Assembly (NCBI GenBank): GCA_048013815.1
Contig: CM106586.1
Location: 23,932,001 to 23,996,000, forward strand
DNA from: Setoptus koraiensis
Taxonomy: Eukaryota > Arthropoda
Direction of reading: 5' to 3'
DNA length: 64,000 bases
Below the pieces are notes generated by a model. That model was not told the DNA's origin, made no database searches, and worked only from the letters and a program-made list of their open reading frames with translations. Both the position numbers and the translations under genes were made by a program. Each line of letters starts with the position of its first letter. The first letter of the stretch is position 1. This document shows, one piece after another, positions 20,962-33,200 of this stretch.

Positions 20962-21198
20962 ATTACTCACATTTCCACTAAGCCTCTATAGAGGTAGAAT
21001 TCTAAAGGTAGAATTTCTATATATATAATGTGTATAGGAAGTCAGGCTTAGTTTTGTTCAATCAGTCAGTCAGTCACCCAGCCAGCCAGCCAGTCAACTC
21101 GGCAGACATAAAAGAATCTGCAGTGGAAATACGTTCACCTTGAAGTTAAGATTTTCTATTCTCGAACAAGCTTTGGCTGTAGTATGAGTAAGTTGGCT

Positions 21199-22185
21199 CT
21201 GAAAGCCCTTATCAACGAGCATCAGCTTGCCGAAAAAGTTGCGCCGTACATTGAGCAAACTTTCATCGTAACCATAGAGAGTTTTGGTTCAGAATCATCT
21301 GCTTGAGATGTCCTGATTTAAATTTGAGAAAAATAGCAGCAAAACTATGTGTGAGATTGGAGTACTTCTGCATCAACTATGCATCTCTGGATAATTCCTT
21401 ACCATGCCATTCCTTACCAAGCAAAATCACTACCCTGGAGAATATCAAAGAGCTTTTCATTGATGCTAGCAAACTCAAAACAATCAAAGAAAACCATTTG
21501 CATGGATCCATACTTATACTAAAAGAATGGTTAAGCCAGCAAGATTTACGTGACCAACCCTACTTTAACGTTGCTATTAAGAACATTAGTTTTGTTTCGC
21601 AACAAGTGATACAGGCTATGATCAGCTTATTTCATGAGCATCACCCCTTTTCTTATCGTCTAATGTGTGAGTTGTTCAATCTTATCGAGACTTATATAAT
21701 ACGCTTATCTAGCTCAGAATACGGACAAGAATGCGTATCGTGCCAGCTGAACCTTTTGGAGGACACATTATTCAACTTGAATCAAAACGACCCCGCCTTG
21801 GAGGAGTTTGCTTTTAAATACCTCCAGATCTTCTTGATGTCCGGTCTTGAAACTGGAAAGTTGGCTAACCGTGACATTGAGAACCTTTTCGTCGCTTTGC
21901 TATCGGAACAACCAAACCGGACCTTGAGTACCAACTTTCATAGATCATTAATAAGATGGATTCGATTCTCTTTTGCGACAGTGCGGCCCAATGACGAGTT
22001 GGAAAGTATTTTAGATAAACTAGATATTGATTCCCTCATCCTACATGAAACAATATTCGATAGATCAAAAGACATCAATCAAAGTGAATATGACAGAAAA
22101 TTATATACGAACTATATTCATAAGAAATTCATGAACATCGACCTGCACAAATCTGAGAAAATACACAAATCAATGTTTGAATTGA
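21199..22185 (+). pseudogene. THADA gene fragment (inverted copy with internal deletion)
   Basis: Two collinear pieces of THADA joined together. The first, 21199 to about 21297, encodes KALINEHQLAEKVAPYIEQ. About 310 bp of the source gene is then skipped, and 21301-22185 corresponds to 10976-10092. It begins abruptly at the end of the left arm and ends abruptly at the RAD54B-N fragment. It has no start codon of its own, and a stop (TGA at 21305-21307) follows the first piece. Protein-level differences from the source include Asn to Asp (LLEDT), Lys to Arg (DRSKD) and Asn to Lys (DRKLY). It is open in one frame for about 300 codons, so it is a recent copy, but it cannot encode a THADA protein. 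Confidence 0.9.
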
Positions 22186-22366
22186 TTGGGAGGGCGATGG
22201 CTTTGTAACTATTATTGGAAACCTAGCACACGTTTCAAATGAAGATGGGCGAATCTTGGAAGAGCCTGTTGTTTTGGATGAAGCCGAATTAGAGGCAATC
22301 AAAGATCTCAAGGAACTGCTCATAGGCAAAACGGAAATAATGGTCGACGAACTGGTCAAGTCATAG
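22186..22366 (+). pseudogene. 3' fragment of the RAD54B-N-like gene
   Basis: Same orientation as, and apparently identical to, 37140-37320 (constant offset 14954). It encodes the last about 60 codons of the small gene through its stop at 22364-22366. The 5' half is missing, and the frame is joined to the THADA fragment out of register, ending with a stop at 22206-22208. Confidence 0.92.
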
Positions 22367-22422
22367 CCCATCATATTTTACTATTTAAAACTTTTATTGA
22401 TATGAACAACGTTTCATAAAAT

Positions 22423-24322
22423 CTAACAAGAAGTTGACTCCTCTAGTCTAATTTTTTTGTGAGCATGTGGCTGCGATGGGGGTGGCCGGATAGTTATCAT
22501 GTTGTTCTTCAGGTCCGGAGGGATTGTTGAATTGTGTGTAAGTTTGAAGGTGTCAAAGTCGATCTCTTGTCGCAATATACCACTCATGACAAATTCTGTT
22601 TGCTCGATACCTGTTATAGTGGGAAGGTTGAGAGATAGTATTAGTAACATTGAATTGACAAAGTAAAGAGTTAAGATATCATGATGATGAGCTTGTATAC
22701 TTACTTGCTCCATATGAAACGAGATTCTCACATAAATGGTAATCATTCTCGCAAGAAATTACAACCAGTTGTTTGTCTGCTAGTTTCAGTTGTTCGAATT
22801 GCATTCTACTAGGTGGCTTCTTGAAGACGACTTGACCACCTGCGGATTCAATCATTGGTTTTAAAATAGATGGCGCTGGTTTGACTCCAGGGGTAACAAA
22901 AAATACTAAATCTTTGAATAGAAGACACTTCCTAGGATTATCCTCGAGATCCAAAATAGGTCGCACACTTGACGAGGGGTTTTGTTCTGATAATGAGGCA
23001 TGTTGCGCTTCTCTTCTGGCACGTCGCCGTAGAGATTGTTTCATATTGAAGCAGAATTTATCCTCGTTCTCTTTGTCATGGAGAAGAAAATCCTTCTCGT
23101 CAAGTAACATATTAGCACGATAGGATTCAGTTAGCCAGTTCGTTTTGAGAATGTACCTCGCGTAATTATAAGCACAAATGAACGTTGTGGTTCGACATAC
23201 TCGATCTGTTATCAGGTGCGTGCATTTCACTGGATCCTCGACTACTTTGGCACCCAATTTAGAGGCTAGGTTCTTCAATTCTTCTAGTCTACTTGCCCCG
23301 ATATGTGTAAATGTGATGAATATATTATTTTGGTATCTGGAAGAAGACGATTTGGGTGTTAGAGTCAATTGCCTCTGGTTAGTTGCGGTGCCAGTATGAT
23401 TCGTGATCGACGAGGCCGGTGCCATATTAGAGGCGGAACTGTTGGAATTATTGCATCTATCTGCCGGTGGGTTGGTAGATGATTCAGAACTTTGCTTGAC
23501 ACAGTCTTCATTTTTTACATCACCTTCCTGTTTCATGAGATTTTGTTCATTCCGTTTATCTGGAACTTCTATAACTCCATCTTCACTGTCCAGCTTGATC
23601 ATACCGTTGGTCTTATTGGGAGGGATCTCTTCCGATGTATTACTTCTCATGGTGCAACTTGTCTCCAACTTGATACAAGGCAATTTGCTCACACTCTCAA
23701 TTTCTTCTTTCATGACTTTTATAGGATTCAACCAGGGAGACATGACATCTTGAACACTGATGTATGATGATATCTTGAGAGGTTTTTCAACCTTAAAAAG
23801 CTGATAGCGCGGTAAGACCAAAGAAGAAGGGTCTATGGATCCTAGAAGAACATCGGTCAGCCATTGGGCATTGACAATGGAGATTTTCCAATGCACGGCC
23901 TTCTTATATTTTTGACCTCCAACCGAGCGACAAATTAGAATAGTATTCTTGGGACTTAGATAATCCGTGTATCGAGCTCCACTCCTTAAAATCATCTCGC
24001 GTAGATCGACACGTTCTTTGCCTTCAAAGTTGGTAAGAGATATTATATGGTTTTTACAAGGAGCATTATCTTTCGTGTACGGCAGTGGTATATGTATAGC
24101 CTTCCATGGTGAATCCAGTTTACGCTGGGCAATAACGTCATTGACCCAATAAATAGTGACACATCGCTTACCCTCGCGAAATGCTTGTTGGTAAATGTCT
24201 GTGGATCGAGTCTCGCAAATGAGGTGAGTGCAATCTGACAATAGCTCAGTTATCTTTCCTCCATTTTGTTTGATTATGGCAAACCAGTGATTTAAACAAT
24301 CTCTAGAGGTATTTTCATGTTC
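22423..24322 (-). pseudogene. 3' half of PTIP (BRCT domains 3-6), duplicated fragment
   Basis: Direct copy of 37377-39276 at offset 14954, including the terminal intron (22611-22704) and the final exon (22423-22610). The reading frame is intact from within BRCT3 to the stop, and the translation appears identical to the full gene. There is no start, promoter, N-terminal BRCT pair or Gln-rich part. It breaks at 24322 into IGBP1-derived sequence with the shared tetranucleotide GTTC. Confidence 0.94.
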
Positions 24323-25206
24323 TCTCACTAGTTGGATGATTCTTCATTCCCTCTTCAAGTCTTAAGGCGGATTTAATGGTCTTATATTCTCGAACTGTCT
24401 CATGTGTCCACTTTTTGACAAGATTCAAATAGTAGATTCTGACAATCTCTTCATCTATTTGACCATTAGAGGAATCGATTCTAGCTTTTGTTTGTTCTAA
24501 CATTTGCTCTAGTTCCTTCTCAGTATTATATTGGTCAATCTTGTCTTTCCTAGATTGTGCCATATCCAGTTGGGACAAATTATTTATAGCCTCGTCAAGC
24601 GCTTGATCGACTCTCAAATCTGCCAAACCATAGTGCTTGATTTTCTCCAGGAAATCTTCCGCGTTGGCTTTAGCTTTTGAGAATACTTCTAATCTCATAG
24701 ACGTTTGCATCTGGCCAAGATCAAACCTCATGTAAACATTTGACAATAGAGCTGGTACGAGAAGATATCGAATATTATTGGTTGCCACTTCATCGATTGT
24801 CTCGTTATTACTAAATAAATCTAGGCTGCTAACGAATTTATTTGCTCGTTCTAGGAGGTGTCTTGCTGTCTGAAGAAGATCCTGCCTCTCGGATGCTAGC
24901 TTACATTCAGCTTTGAGAAGGCATCTCTCAGCTTGTTCATAAAGTTCTGGTAGCGTAAAATCCATGTTATTCGAGATATTTGCCAAATCCATAGGCCCAG
25001 CGGTCTGTGCAATCATTTTTGGATCACAAGGCCAGTCCATGTAAATTTCCGAAACGTCCAACTCCATCAGATCTGCTTCACAATCTCCAAGTAAGCTAGA
25101 TAAATTTGGCTGGGTCCTACCGAAGTCCCCACGGACAAATTCTTTTATATATGTACCAGCTTCAGTCTCGAGTGTCAGGGCGATAGTCTTATCTTGATAA
25201 TGAGGT
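24319..25206 (-). pseudogene. Fragment of the PUS10-IGBP1 fusion gene
   Basis: Inverted copy of roughly 7465-8410. It keeps the end of the PUS10 part (GTYIKEFVHGDFGRT region), the fusion linker and the IGBP1 helical region up to MKNHPTSERT, all in one frame. Differences from the full gene: a single MDLANISNN unit, absence of GVREGS and of an Ile-Ala pair, and several substitutions (for example KANAED for KAYAED). It is therefore not a clonal copy of the nearby gene and looks like another allele. It starts and stops without gene ends. Confidence 0.93.
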
Positions 25207-26462
25207 GGTGAAGGAAATCCTCAACTCCTCAAATGTTCTATTCAATTAAGAACAAAAATTTGTCATTAACTAAGCGACATGATGTTTGCCAATGGTAGTC
25301 ATAACAATACGCTAGTCCATGTTGTTAATATTTTTATGACGGGCCAAGATTAGATGTGCAACTTTTATCTAATGTAATTAGGAACTGATAGCTCGGAAAC
25401 ATTAGATCAGAAGGTTTGCTTAGCGGATTCAACTTTTTTATTTGGAGTCTAATTATTTGCTGCTTGATTAAACATACAGCCATACACAGATACAGATTCC
25501 CAGTTACCTATTTGGATGATAAGAAAAATTGACGTCAGCTAATTTATATTGTTATTATATTGAATCTTATATCAGATTTTCTTGGCTAATATTCAAATGA
25601 TAAACGTCATGATTACATGTCAGGATTGGTGCTCCGAGACAAACAAACGAAAATTCTTCTCTTTTCCATGTAGAATATCCATATCTTAATAAGATAATCA
25701 TATTCCTTCGTTGATTAAATATTTAGATAACATTCAATCAGCGTGATGCTTAATTATACGAGGTGGTGACGGATAAGAACTCATTGATTGGATCAACTTT
25801 GTTTCTAAATTCAGCCTCTCCGTCGCTTGCTCTCTCTCACTCTCTGTCTCTGTTTCTCTTTCTCACGCACACTTTCGTAGACACATTTACAATGATGGAT
25901 GGGCTTTACAAAACAGCCTTAGTCGCCATTTGCTGATTGTTGGCCGGAAGAGGTGCACACAGGAATCGACCTGCCCAGCTCCGGTTTTTCTTTCGGTCTA
26001 ATTATAAAAGCATAAACAAAAGTTGAACTTCTCATCAAAGATCTGTCTTCCCCCTTGCTGACAATCTTTCTCTACTGTATCTGTCTATCTAATTCACCCG
26101 CTCGCTCGCTCACTCAATCATTCATTTGCCAAAGCATGTGTCTATTAATAAAAACCCGCATTAGTTGTTGTCTCTCTATCACTATTCGTCACTTTGGGTT
26201 TGTACAATTTGAATTCTAACATCTCATCACTCAAGTGGTTTGCGCTGAATAATTGGAGAGAAGAAGAATAGTAATAATAATAGGAAGAAGAGGACAACGA
26301 AGAAGACGAGAGAAAAATAACGATTCATAACAAGACTTGTTGCCTGTTATTGTTGATATTGGTTCATTCTTTATAATTCATCAAACAGTCTATTGTGTTA
26401 GTGTGTGTGTCTGTGCGAACGAACTAATCTGGGAAAAACTGACTTAGTTTAATACTCTTGTG
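25207..26462. other. Non-coding spacer at the centre of the inverted duplication
   Basis: About 1.26 kb with no match elsewhere in the window apart from the 118-bp repeat (25340-25457). It is AT-rich, with pyrimidine-rich stretches around 25820-25865 (CTCTCTCT type) and a purine-rich run near 26250-26315. No gene is visible. It may be original Duox upstream sequence. Confidence 0.5.
25340..25457 (+). repeat. 118-bp dispersed direct repeat, copy 2
   Basis: Matches 20844-20961 in the same orientation with one mismatch. Together the two copies bracket the end of the left arm and all four gene fragments (about 4.4 kb apart). Confidence 0.85.
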
Positions 26463-29400
26463 AGCCAACTTACTCATTCTACAGCCAAAGCTTGTTCGAG
26501 AATAGAAAATCTTAACTTCAAGGTGAACAACCATGCCAGTTAGTTAACGTATTTCCACTGCAGATTCTTTCATGTTCTTACATATGAACAACCTGTTAGC
26601 TACCTGCCTGCTTACTTGTCTGCCGAGTTGACTGCCTGGTTGGCTGACTGACTGACTGATTGAACAAAACTAAGCCTGACTTCCTATACACATTATATAT
26701 ATAGAAATGTCTACTCGATTCCCTGTCCTGTGTTGAGTGATAAAGACCGTGAATTTTAATAAATACTATGAATAGATACCTCCGGAGGTATTAATTAGCC
26801 CATTTGATAAGGTGTCACGGGTAGCAAATTGCACTACATTGAAATGTAGCTGTAGAATCGTCATCGTCATCAGTATGTTGTTGTTGTTGTTGTTGCTTTG
26901 GGTTGTCGTCATTAGTGTTCAATAAAGCCAGTAAATACTGTATAAGCCAATGAGTACTGTATAAGTAAGTGCAGTATTAGAATTAGAAAAGTAACGCAAG
27001 CAGCATTTGTGTGCAGTGGAAGTATAGTGGCTTAGTGGAAATGTGAGTAATAATAATAACAATAAAGACGAATTGGAGAACTACTTCTCTACTACTTCTC
27101 TAACATTATTTTACAATAAAATAGGCACCAATAATAAGGGCTTGTTAAAGCTTGTTATGATGATGATCAGTAATGAGTTTGTTGCAGTTGAGATATTTCG
27201 ATGAAACTCTCTCTCTTATTATTCTATTATTCTATTATTTTCTTATTCATGCTCTCTGCACCTGTCGAAAAGCCTTACGTTGACTCGTCTGACGCGCGTG
27301 CTATTGTCGTCCCCCTTCCGATCGACATTGTGCACGTTTCCTCTATTCATGCAGGAATTGAGTTGAACATTTGTTGCTGCATTCGCCGCCACCAACCGCT
27401 ATTATTTTCCCCCTCCCCTTCATAGATGATCAAATGGAAAAAAGTTGGCGGGCACCCCCACCGAGACTCGTCATTCTCTTATTCTCGATTCTTTTTCAAG
27501 CGCCAATGAACACATTGGCATTTTTTTCCCCAAGACACCACCGCAATCCCTGCAAGTACATGTGACTTCACCGTCATCTCTGCAATAGCTTAAAGTAACG
27601 GCTGCTGTAGCTGTAACTGTTTCTTTCCGTTACTTTACCACGTTCATATCACACCGGCTGCCGCTATTTTCCAGTTTCATCTTTGTATCCCTTATGTGTT
27701 CCCTGCCTTCCCCCCCCCCCATTGTCACTTGCCAGTATCTGATCAACGTTGTTGTTGTCACTGTACAAGTCACTGTCGTCATTATCATATGATATCTTGC
27801 CACTAAGGTAACTTGCGGTAAGCTTGCAAAATTAGCCAAAGCTTGGTAAATTATAATAATAAATAAATAAAAAAAAAGTAGATAGACAGATTAGTTAGAA
27901 TTGACAGTATCAGTGGAGTTATTATTGGCGGGCTGTTTTAGTGTACTGGTTCTTTCTGTCTCTGTCTAGATCTTACTTTCTAGGGAGAGGTGGTATCCTC
28001 AAGAAGAATATACCAATATATACCTAACTACACATCTTACACAGTACGTGAACCGTTCTACAGCTGTTTTGGCATGTGTACGTCGACAGCGAAGTCTTGC
28101 CTTCACAATTGTTGCATATATTTTTATTAATAGTGTTAATCTACTAACACCATGAATAGTAACAAAAACGCGTAAGCAAACACTAGAACACCCTCGGAGG
28201 AGAGATTTACATGAATGGCATGAGGGGATTATTAATATCTACTACGTGAAAGCAGATAGCTGCACATATGTATATTCAAAACGCACACACACACACACAC
28301 ACAAGACTAATAATATAATTGTAGCGACTAATTCTACTTCCGACATTTCCATTCTCTACAACTGGCGCTACGACTGGCGCTACGAGTGGCGCTACTACAT
28401 TGCTGCTAATCAACTTTAAATCTTACGTTGCCACTACTTCTATTGCTCACCTTAACTCTACAGAATACTTACTGTACTACCGCGATGTATTTTAAGTAAA
28501 TGTATTTGTGCGTGCATGCGCGCATATATTAATGGTCACTGCCGCTAATAATAATAATAACAACAACAACAACAACACACCACTTGTAGAGTCTTGTCGG
28601 CTTACAAGTGGTTGTAATTTGCAACAACTGCCACATTAACAGCGGAAGCTACCATTAGGCACTCATATAGCAACAAGACATTGCTTACATAGAACAACGG
28701 CAGAGTTTAGCCGAGAAAACACACAAACAGGCAGACACACCAAATCACAAGCTCACAACGAATCACGCAGGCACGCATGCACGCATAGCATTAGCACATA
28801 TGATAGCAAAGGGGTAGTGAGAGAGAGAGAGAGAGAGTTCAATGGCAACGATGGTTATAGACCCAACGTTGGCTAAATAGTTCAAAATATAGAATCTGTG
28901 CATTGTGTCAGTTAGTAGATTATATAGGAGGAGAGACAACAGCTAAGAGATTCGAATTTCGTCTTCACACGTTCTATTTTTGCAACGTAAATACATTAGA
29001 TAGATATCGTCACATGTGATTTTAGTTGCAGTGCCCATTCGCTAATTATAATTATCGGCAACCATTGTTGCCTGTTGTCATTCTCGATATGAACTCACTG
29101 GAGTAACAAGTAAACCAAATAATATTAATAATAATATTATTAACAATCAATTTTGTTGCAAAAACAATACCAACACACAACGACACAAGACGACAATCAA
29201 AAATCATATTTCTAGATGACACACAAATACATTTATTAACATTAAAACTGGCAAAGAAGAAGAGCAACTACCACTACACCATTGATAATACTGACAATAA
29301 TACGCGCGCGCGCGCTCTCATTTCGACATAATCAACAAACCATCGGATACATTATTAATCTAGTTGGAAAAATCATTAATCACGTAGCTCGATCACGTTC

Positions 29401-30267
29401 AACACCAACAACAACCATAGACAAACAGTAGAATACAGTAGTTACATTGGCACTAACACGCGTTGTATGCTGTGTATGATACACAAATTATTATTACTAT
29501 TACCATTAAGTGGCCAATCAAGATAAAAGAAGACGAGAGAAGAAACTTATTTCAGGTTTTCTCAGTGGCTCGTCGTCAAATCAGCCAGTGCAAAGCCAGT
29601 GATATCACATTATCCTAGACTTACTTCTATTAGGCTGACACCTTGCCAGCAACAACATTGCACTTGTTGAGTTGACTTATACAAACATTGACAAATAGAC
29701 TAATACACTGATAGATTGGATAGATTGAATTTTGAAACACGCTAAATATTCTTGAGTTCCGTAGCGTCAATTTGCGCTTTGTCGCGACTAATCCACATCT
29801 AGTGGCGACACAGATATAGAGCGAAAAGTTAATACTAACGAAAATAGAACTTTAATAGATCATCTATTGCCATAACCGTGACTATTATCCAGTTAATATT
29901 AACCACCAAACACATACACTCACCTTCCACCATTCACCACTCACCACTTCTTCCCTCACCCGCCTGCTCGCCTGCCCGCCCAATACCCCTCTTCCCCTCT
30001 TCAATCTGAATATTATTATCCCATTTTTATGAAGATCAATCTCAAGGAGATACTAACGTCTAATGCTAACGAACATGCTAATTTCCATCTTAGATAATTA
30101 TGATTTCAGTTTATGAATGATTAAACACGCGACATTTACAAACTAGTAGTTTTAATTTTAGCAGTTATTTTCGAACACGCTCGAATTTTTATAGTCACAT
30201 TGTTTAGTATTACAGTAGCATAACACAACAACAAGCAAGCATAAATGAATAAACTATAGTAGTGATA
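26463..30267 (+). promoter_or_regulatory. Long Duox 5' region (5'UTR/promoter, non-coding)
   Basis: About 3.8 kb upstream of the Duox start without supported genes. It contains many simple repeats: TTG/TGT run near 26878-26896, poly-C near 27711-27720, CA run near 28281-28302, GA run near 28819-28838, AAC run near 28558-28576 and CG run near 29304-29315. An ATG at 28485 is followed by a stop after four codons; the equivalent ATG in the left copy is joined in frame to Duox. Transcription start and any untranslated exons cannot be fixed from sequence alone. Confidence 0.5.
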
Positions 30268-33200
30268 ATGGAAAAAGATGATGAACGATTATCCGACATA
30301 GTAGTATTCATAGCCAATAAGAAACTAGAACATCTCAATAGACACATACATAATTCAGCAAATAACTTCTGCAGTAACACCAATTTAGCAAATCATTCTT
30401 CTGTGTCATCAGTGTCTTCATCCATATCGATAACGAAAATAGATTTTTTGTCTCGACGAACTGTTCAACCCAATACGCACAATTCAAATATAAATATAAC
30501 TAAAAGAAACCTAGTTCATTCAGTGTTTGTGATATCAACTGCATTATTTCTGACTCTAATTAGCAAGGGAGCTTTTGCAACAAATTCAACATCTCCCGAA
30601 CTTCAATTTGCATCATCAACACCTAAGCCTATTATTGCACCGGCACCAATTGTTACTAGAAAGCCTTCAACGAAACCGCTCGCACCAATCCAACAACATC
30701 TAAGGTTCGAGTTTCAACGGTACGATGGCTGGTACAACAATCTGGCGAATAGCGATTGGGGGTCGCCAAATTCCAGACTCAGACGTAAAGTGCCACCGGC
30801 ATATCTCGATGGAGTTTACCTAATGGATAATGATGACAGGCCTAGTGCTAGACTTTTGAGCCAAAAATTAATGCGAGGCGAGGATGGAAAACCGTCTCAG
30901 AGGAACCTGACCACATTGTTCACTTTTTTCGGCCAAGTCGTTGCATCGGAAATACTAATGGCCAGCGAATCTGGTTGTCCTATCGAAATGCACAGAATTC
31001 GTATTGAAAAATGTGATCCTATGTATGACCGAGATTGTACAGGACAACGTACAATGCCTTTCTATCGAGCCTCCTACGATTCTTCGACAGGCCAGTCTCC
31101 AAATTTGCCAAGGGAGCAAATAAACAAAGTGACGAGCTGGATCGATGGCTCTTTTATTTATAGCACATCTGAAACATGGCTCAATACCATGCGATCGTTT
31201 GATGGCCATGGAACCTTGAAAATGGTGCACAATGTAGACGATCTTGATTCAACAGTTTCTAAACTGTTGGATACCACATTCGATAATTTAAACTCACCCG
31301 CACCTCAATTGTTTGGCTATCCAATAAGAAACAAACACAGAGCACCTCTCATCAATGCGGCACCGGCACATCATCTCCGAATGAAAACTCCAGAGAGAAT
31401 GTTTCTTCTTGGTGATCCAAGAACTAATCAAAACCCCATCATATTGGCTTTTGGTATATTGTTTTACCGTTGGCACAATGTTTTAGCTGAGAGAATTCAT
31501 GCCGATCATAAAGACTGGACAGATGAAGAAATTTTTCAGCGAGCAAGAAGACTAGTCATTGCCAGCCTACAGAACATAATTCTATATGAATATCTGCCAA
31601 CATTGCTGGATGCCGACTCGCCACAGGATCAAGTTTCACCTTACACAGGCTATAAACCCGATTTGCATCCAGGAATATCACATGTATTTCAATCGGCCGC
31701 TTTTAGATTTGGCCATACGATGATACCGCCTGGCTTGTATTTACGAGACGAAAAGTGCCAATATCTGAATACCTCAGATGGTTATGAAGGAATTAGATTG
31801 TGCAGTACTTGGTGGAATGCCGAAGAAGTTGTGAGTAGTATAGGTATTGAACCATTGCTCATGGGTGCCGCCTCTCAGATTGCCGAAAGGGAAGATTATG
31901 TTCTATGTAACGATGTAAGAGATAAGCTTTTTGGACCCTTGGATTTTAGCCGTCGCGATCTGGCCTCACTCAATATAATGCGTGGTCGTGATAATGGAAT
32001 AGCTGATTACAACACTGTTAGGAGGGCTTTTCACTTGCCACCAATAACAAATTGGACAGATATAAATCCTGTGCTTGGTAAAAGTATGCCTGGTTTATTT
32101 AACGACCTAAGCAATCTATATCAGAATAGATTAGACAATATCGATTTATACATAGGAGGCATGTTGGAATCAGAATCTGAGCGTGGCCGACCAGGTCCAT
32201 TATTTAGAAGAATCATACGTGAACAATTCGAACGACTCAGAGATGCTGACAGATTTTGGTTCGAGAATACTGAATCTGGTATCTTTACCAAGGCAGAGAT
32301 CGACGAAATACGTGGAATAACACTGTACGATATTATATCTAATTCAACTTTGATACCAGAAGATAGTATTCAACGAGACGTGTTCCGATTTAGACCAGGT
32401 GATCCGTGCCCTCAACCTAGACAATTGTCAAGTAAACAACTAAAGTCTTGTTTTACAGTCAAAGGTTGGAGCTATTTTAAAGGAAGTGAAGTTACTTTTA
32501 TCATGGTATGCTTAACATTAATATTTATACCAATTGTGTGTTGTTTAGCTGCTTATTGTGTGATAAAGTTACAAAACAGTAAGCGTCGGCAATATAAAGC
32601 AAGACTCGAATGCATTGCTCAACATAATCAACACCAAAAACAACGCTCCAATTCACGTTTTGTAGATAATGAACAACAAGATCAATCGTCGACCACTACT
32701 AGCGACACAATCTGTGAGAAATTACCTAACTGTGAAAAATTTTATGCCAAAGAGTGGTTACACTCCAACCTAAAGCGTTATGTCAAGGTCAGACTGGGAC
32801 CAGATGAAACTATTTACACATTGGATAGAAAAGGCCAAACTCAACGTAAGCTGGACTTGACACATGTAAACACTTTAACAGTTGAAATTTCACAAGATTT
32901 TGCCAGTGATATGTCAAATCAGTCATCTAGAAACTACACTAGTCGCAAACCAATAATTTTGATTCGTGTTGCTCGTGAATATGACCTTGTGTTACAATTT
33001 CAGAATATCGGCAATCGACAGAGATTTCTAAACAAACTAGATGATTATTTAGCTAGCATCAACAAGTCAATTGATAAATCTTACATAGGAAAAGAGATTA
33101 TGCTAGCGAATGCAGAAACCAAAGAGAAGCGTCAACAAAGATTGGATCAATTCTTTCGAGAAGCATATGCATTAACATTTGGACTCAAAACACCAAGTGC

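Larger units (their letters stand above)
14257..21198 (-). repeat. Left arm of a large imperfect inverted duplication (Duox)
   Basis: The reverse complement matches 26463-36174. Homology starts at 14257 (opposite 36174) and runs through all five Duox coding exons and introns at near identity, then through the 5' region in separated blocks to 21198. Blocks missing here relative to the right arm correspond roughly to 28.49-30.39 kb, 27.68-28.24 kb, 27.30-27.45 kb and about 300 bp near 26.7-27.0 kb. Extra sequence here includes about 163 bp at 20130-20292 and a 118-bp element at 20844-20961. Confidence 0.93.
20041..21198. other. Truncated Duox 5' region of the left arm
   Basis: Upstream sequence of the left Duox copy. 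It is a shortened, patchwork version of 26463-28487 in inverse orientation. Matching stretches include the cluster around 20430-20640 (opposite 27450-27673), 20720-20820 (opposite 27070-27180) and 21005-21198 (opposite 26463-26700). Short ORFs here are not conserved as proteins. Confidence 0.7.

Noticed and set aside
28485-30400. Idea that the left Duox copy is a retrocopy lacking a 1.9-kb first intron
   Set aside because: The missing block is not bounded by GT-AG, and all downstream introns are still present; a microhomology deletion fits better.
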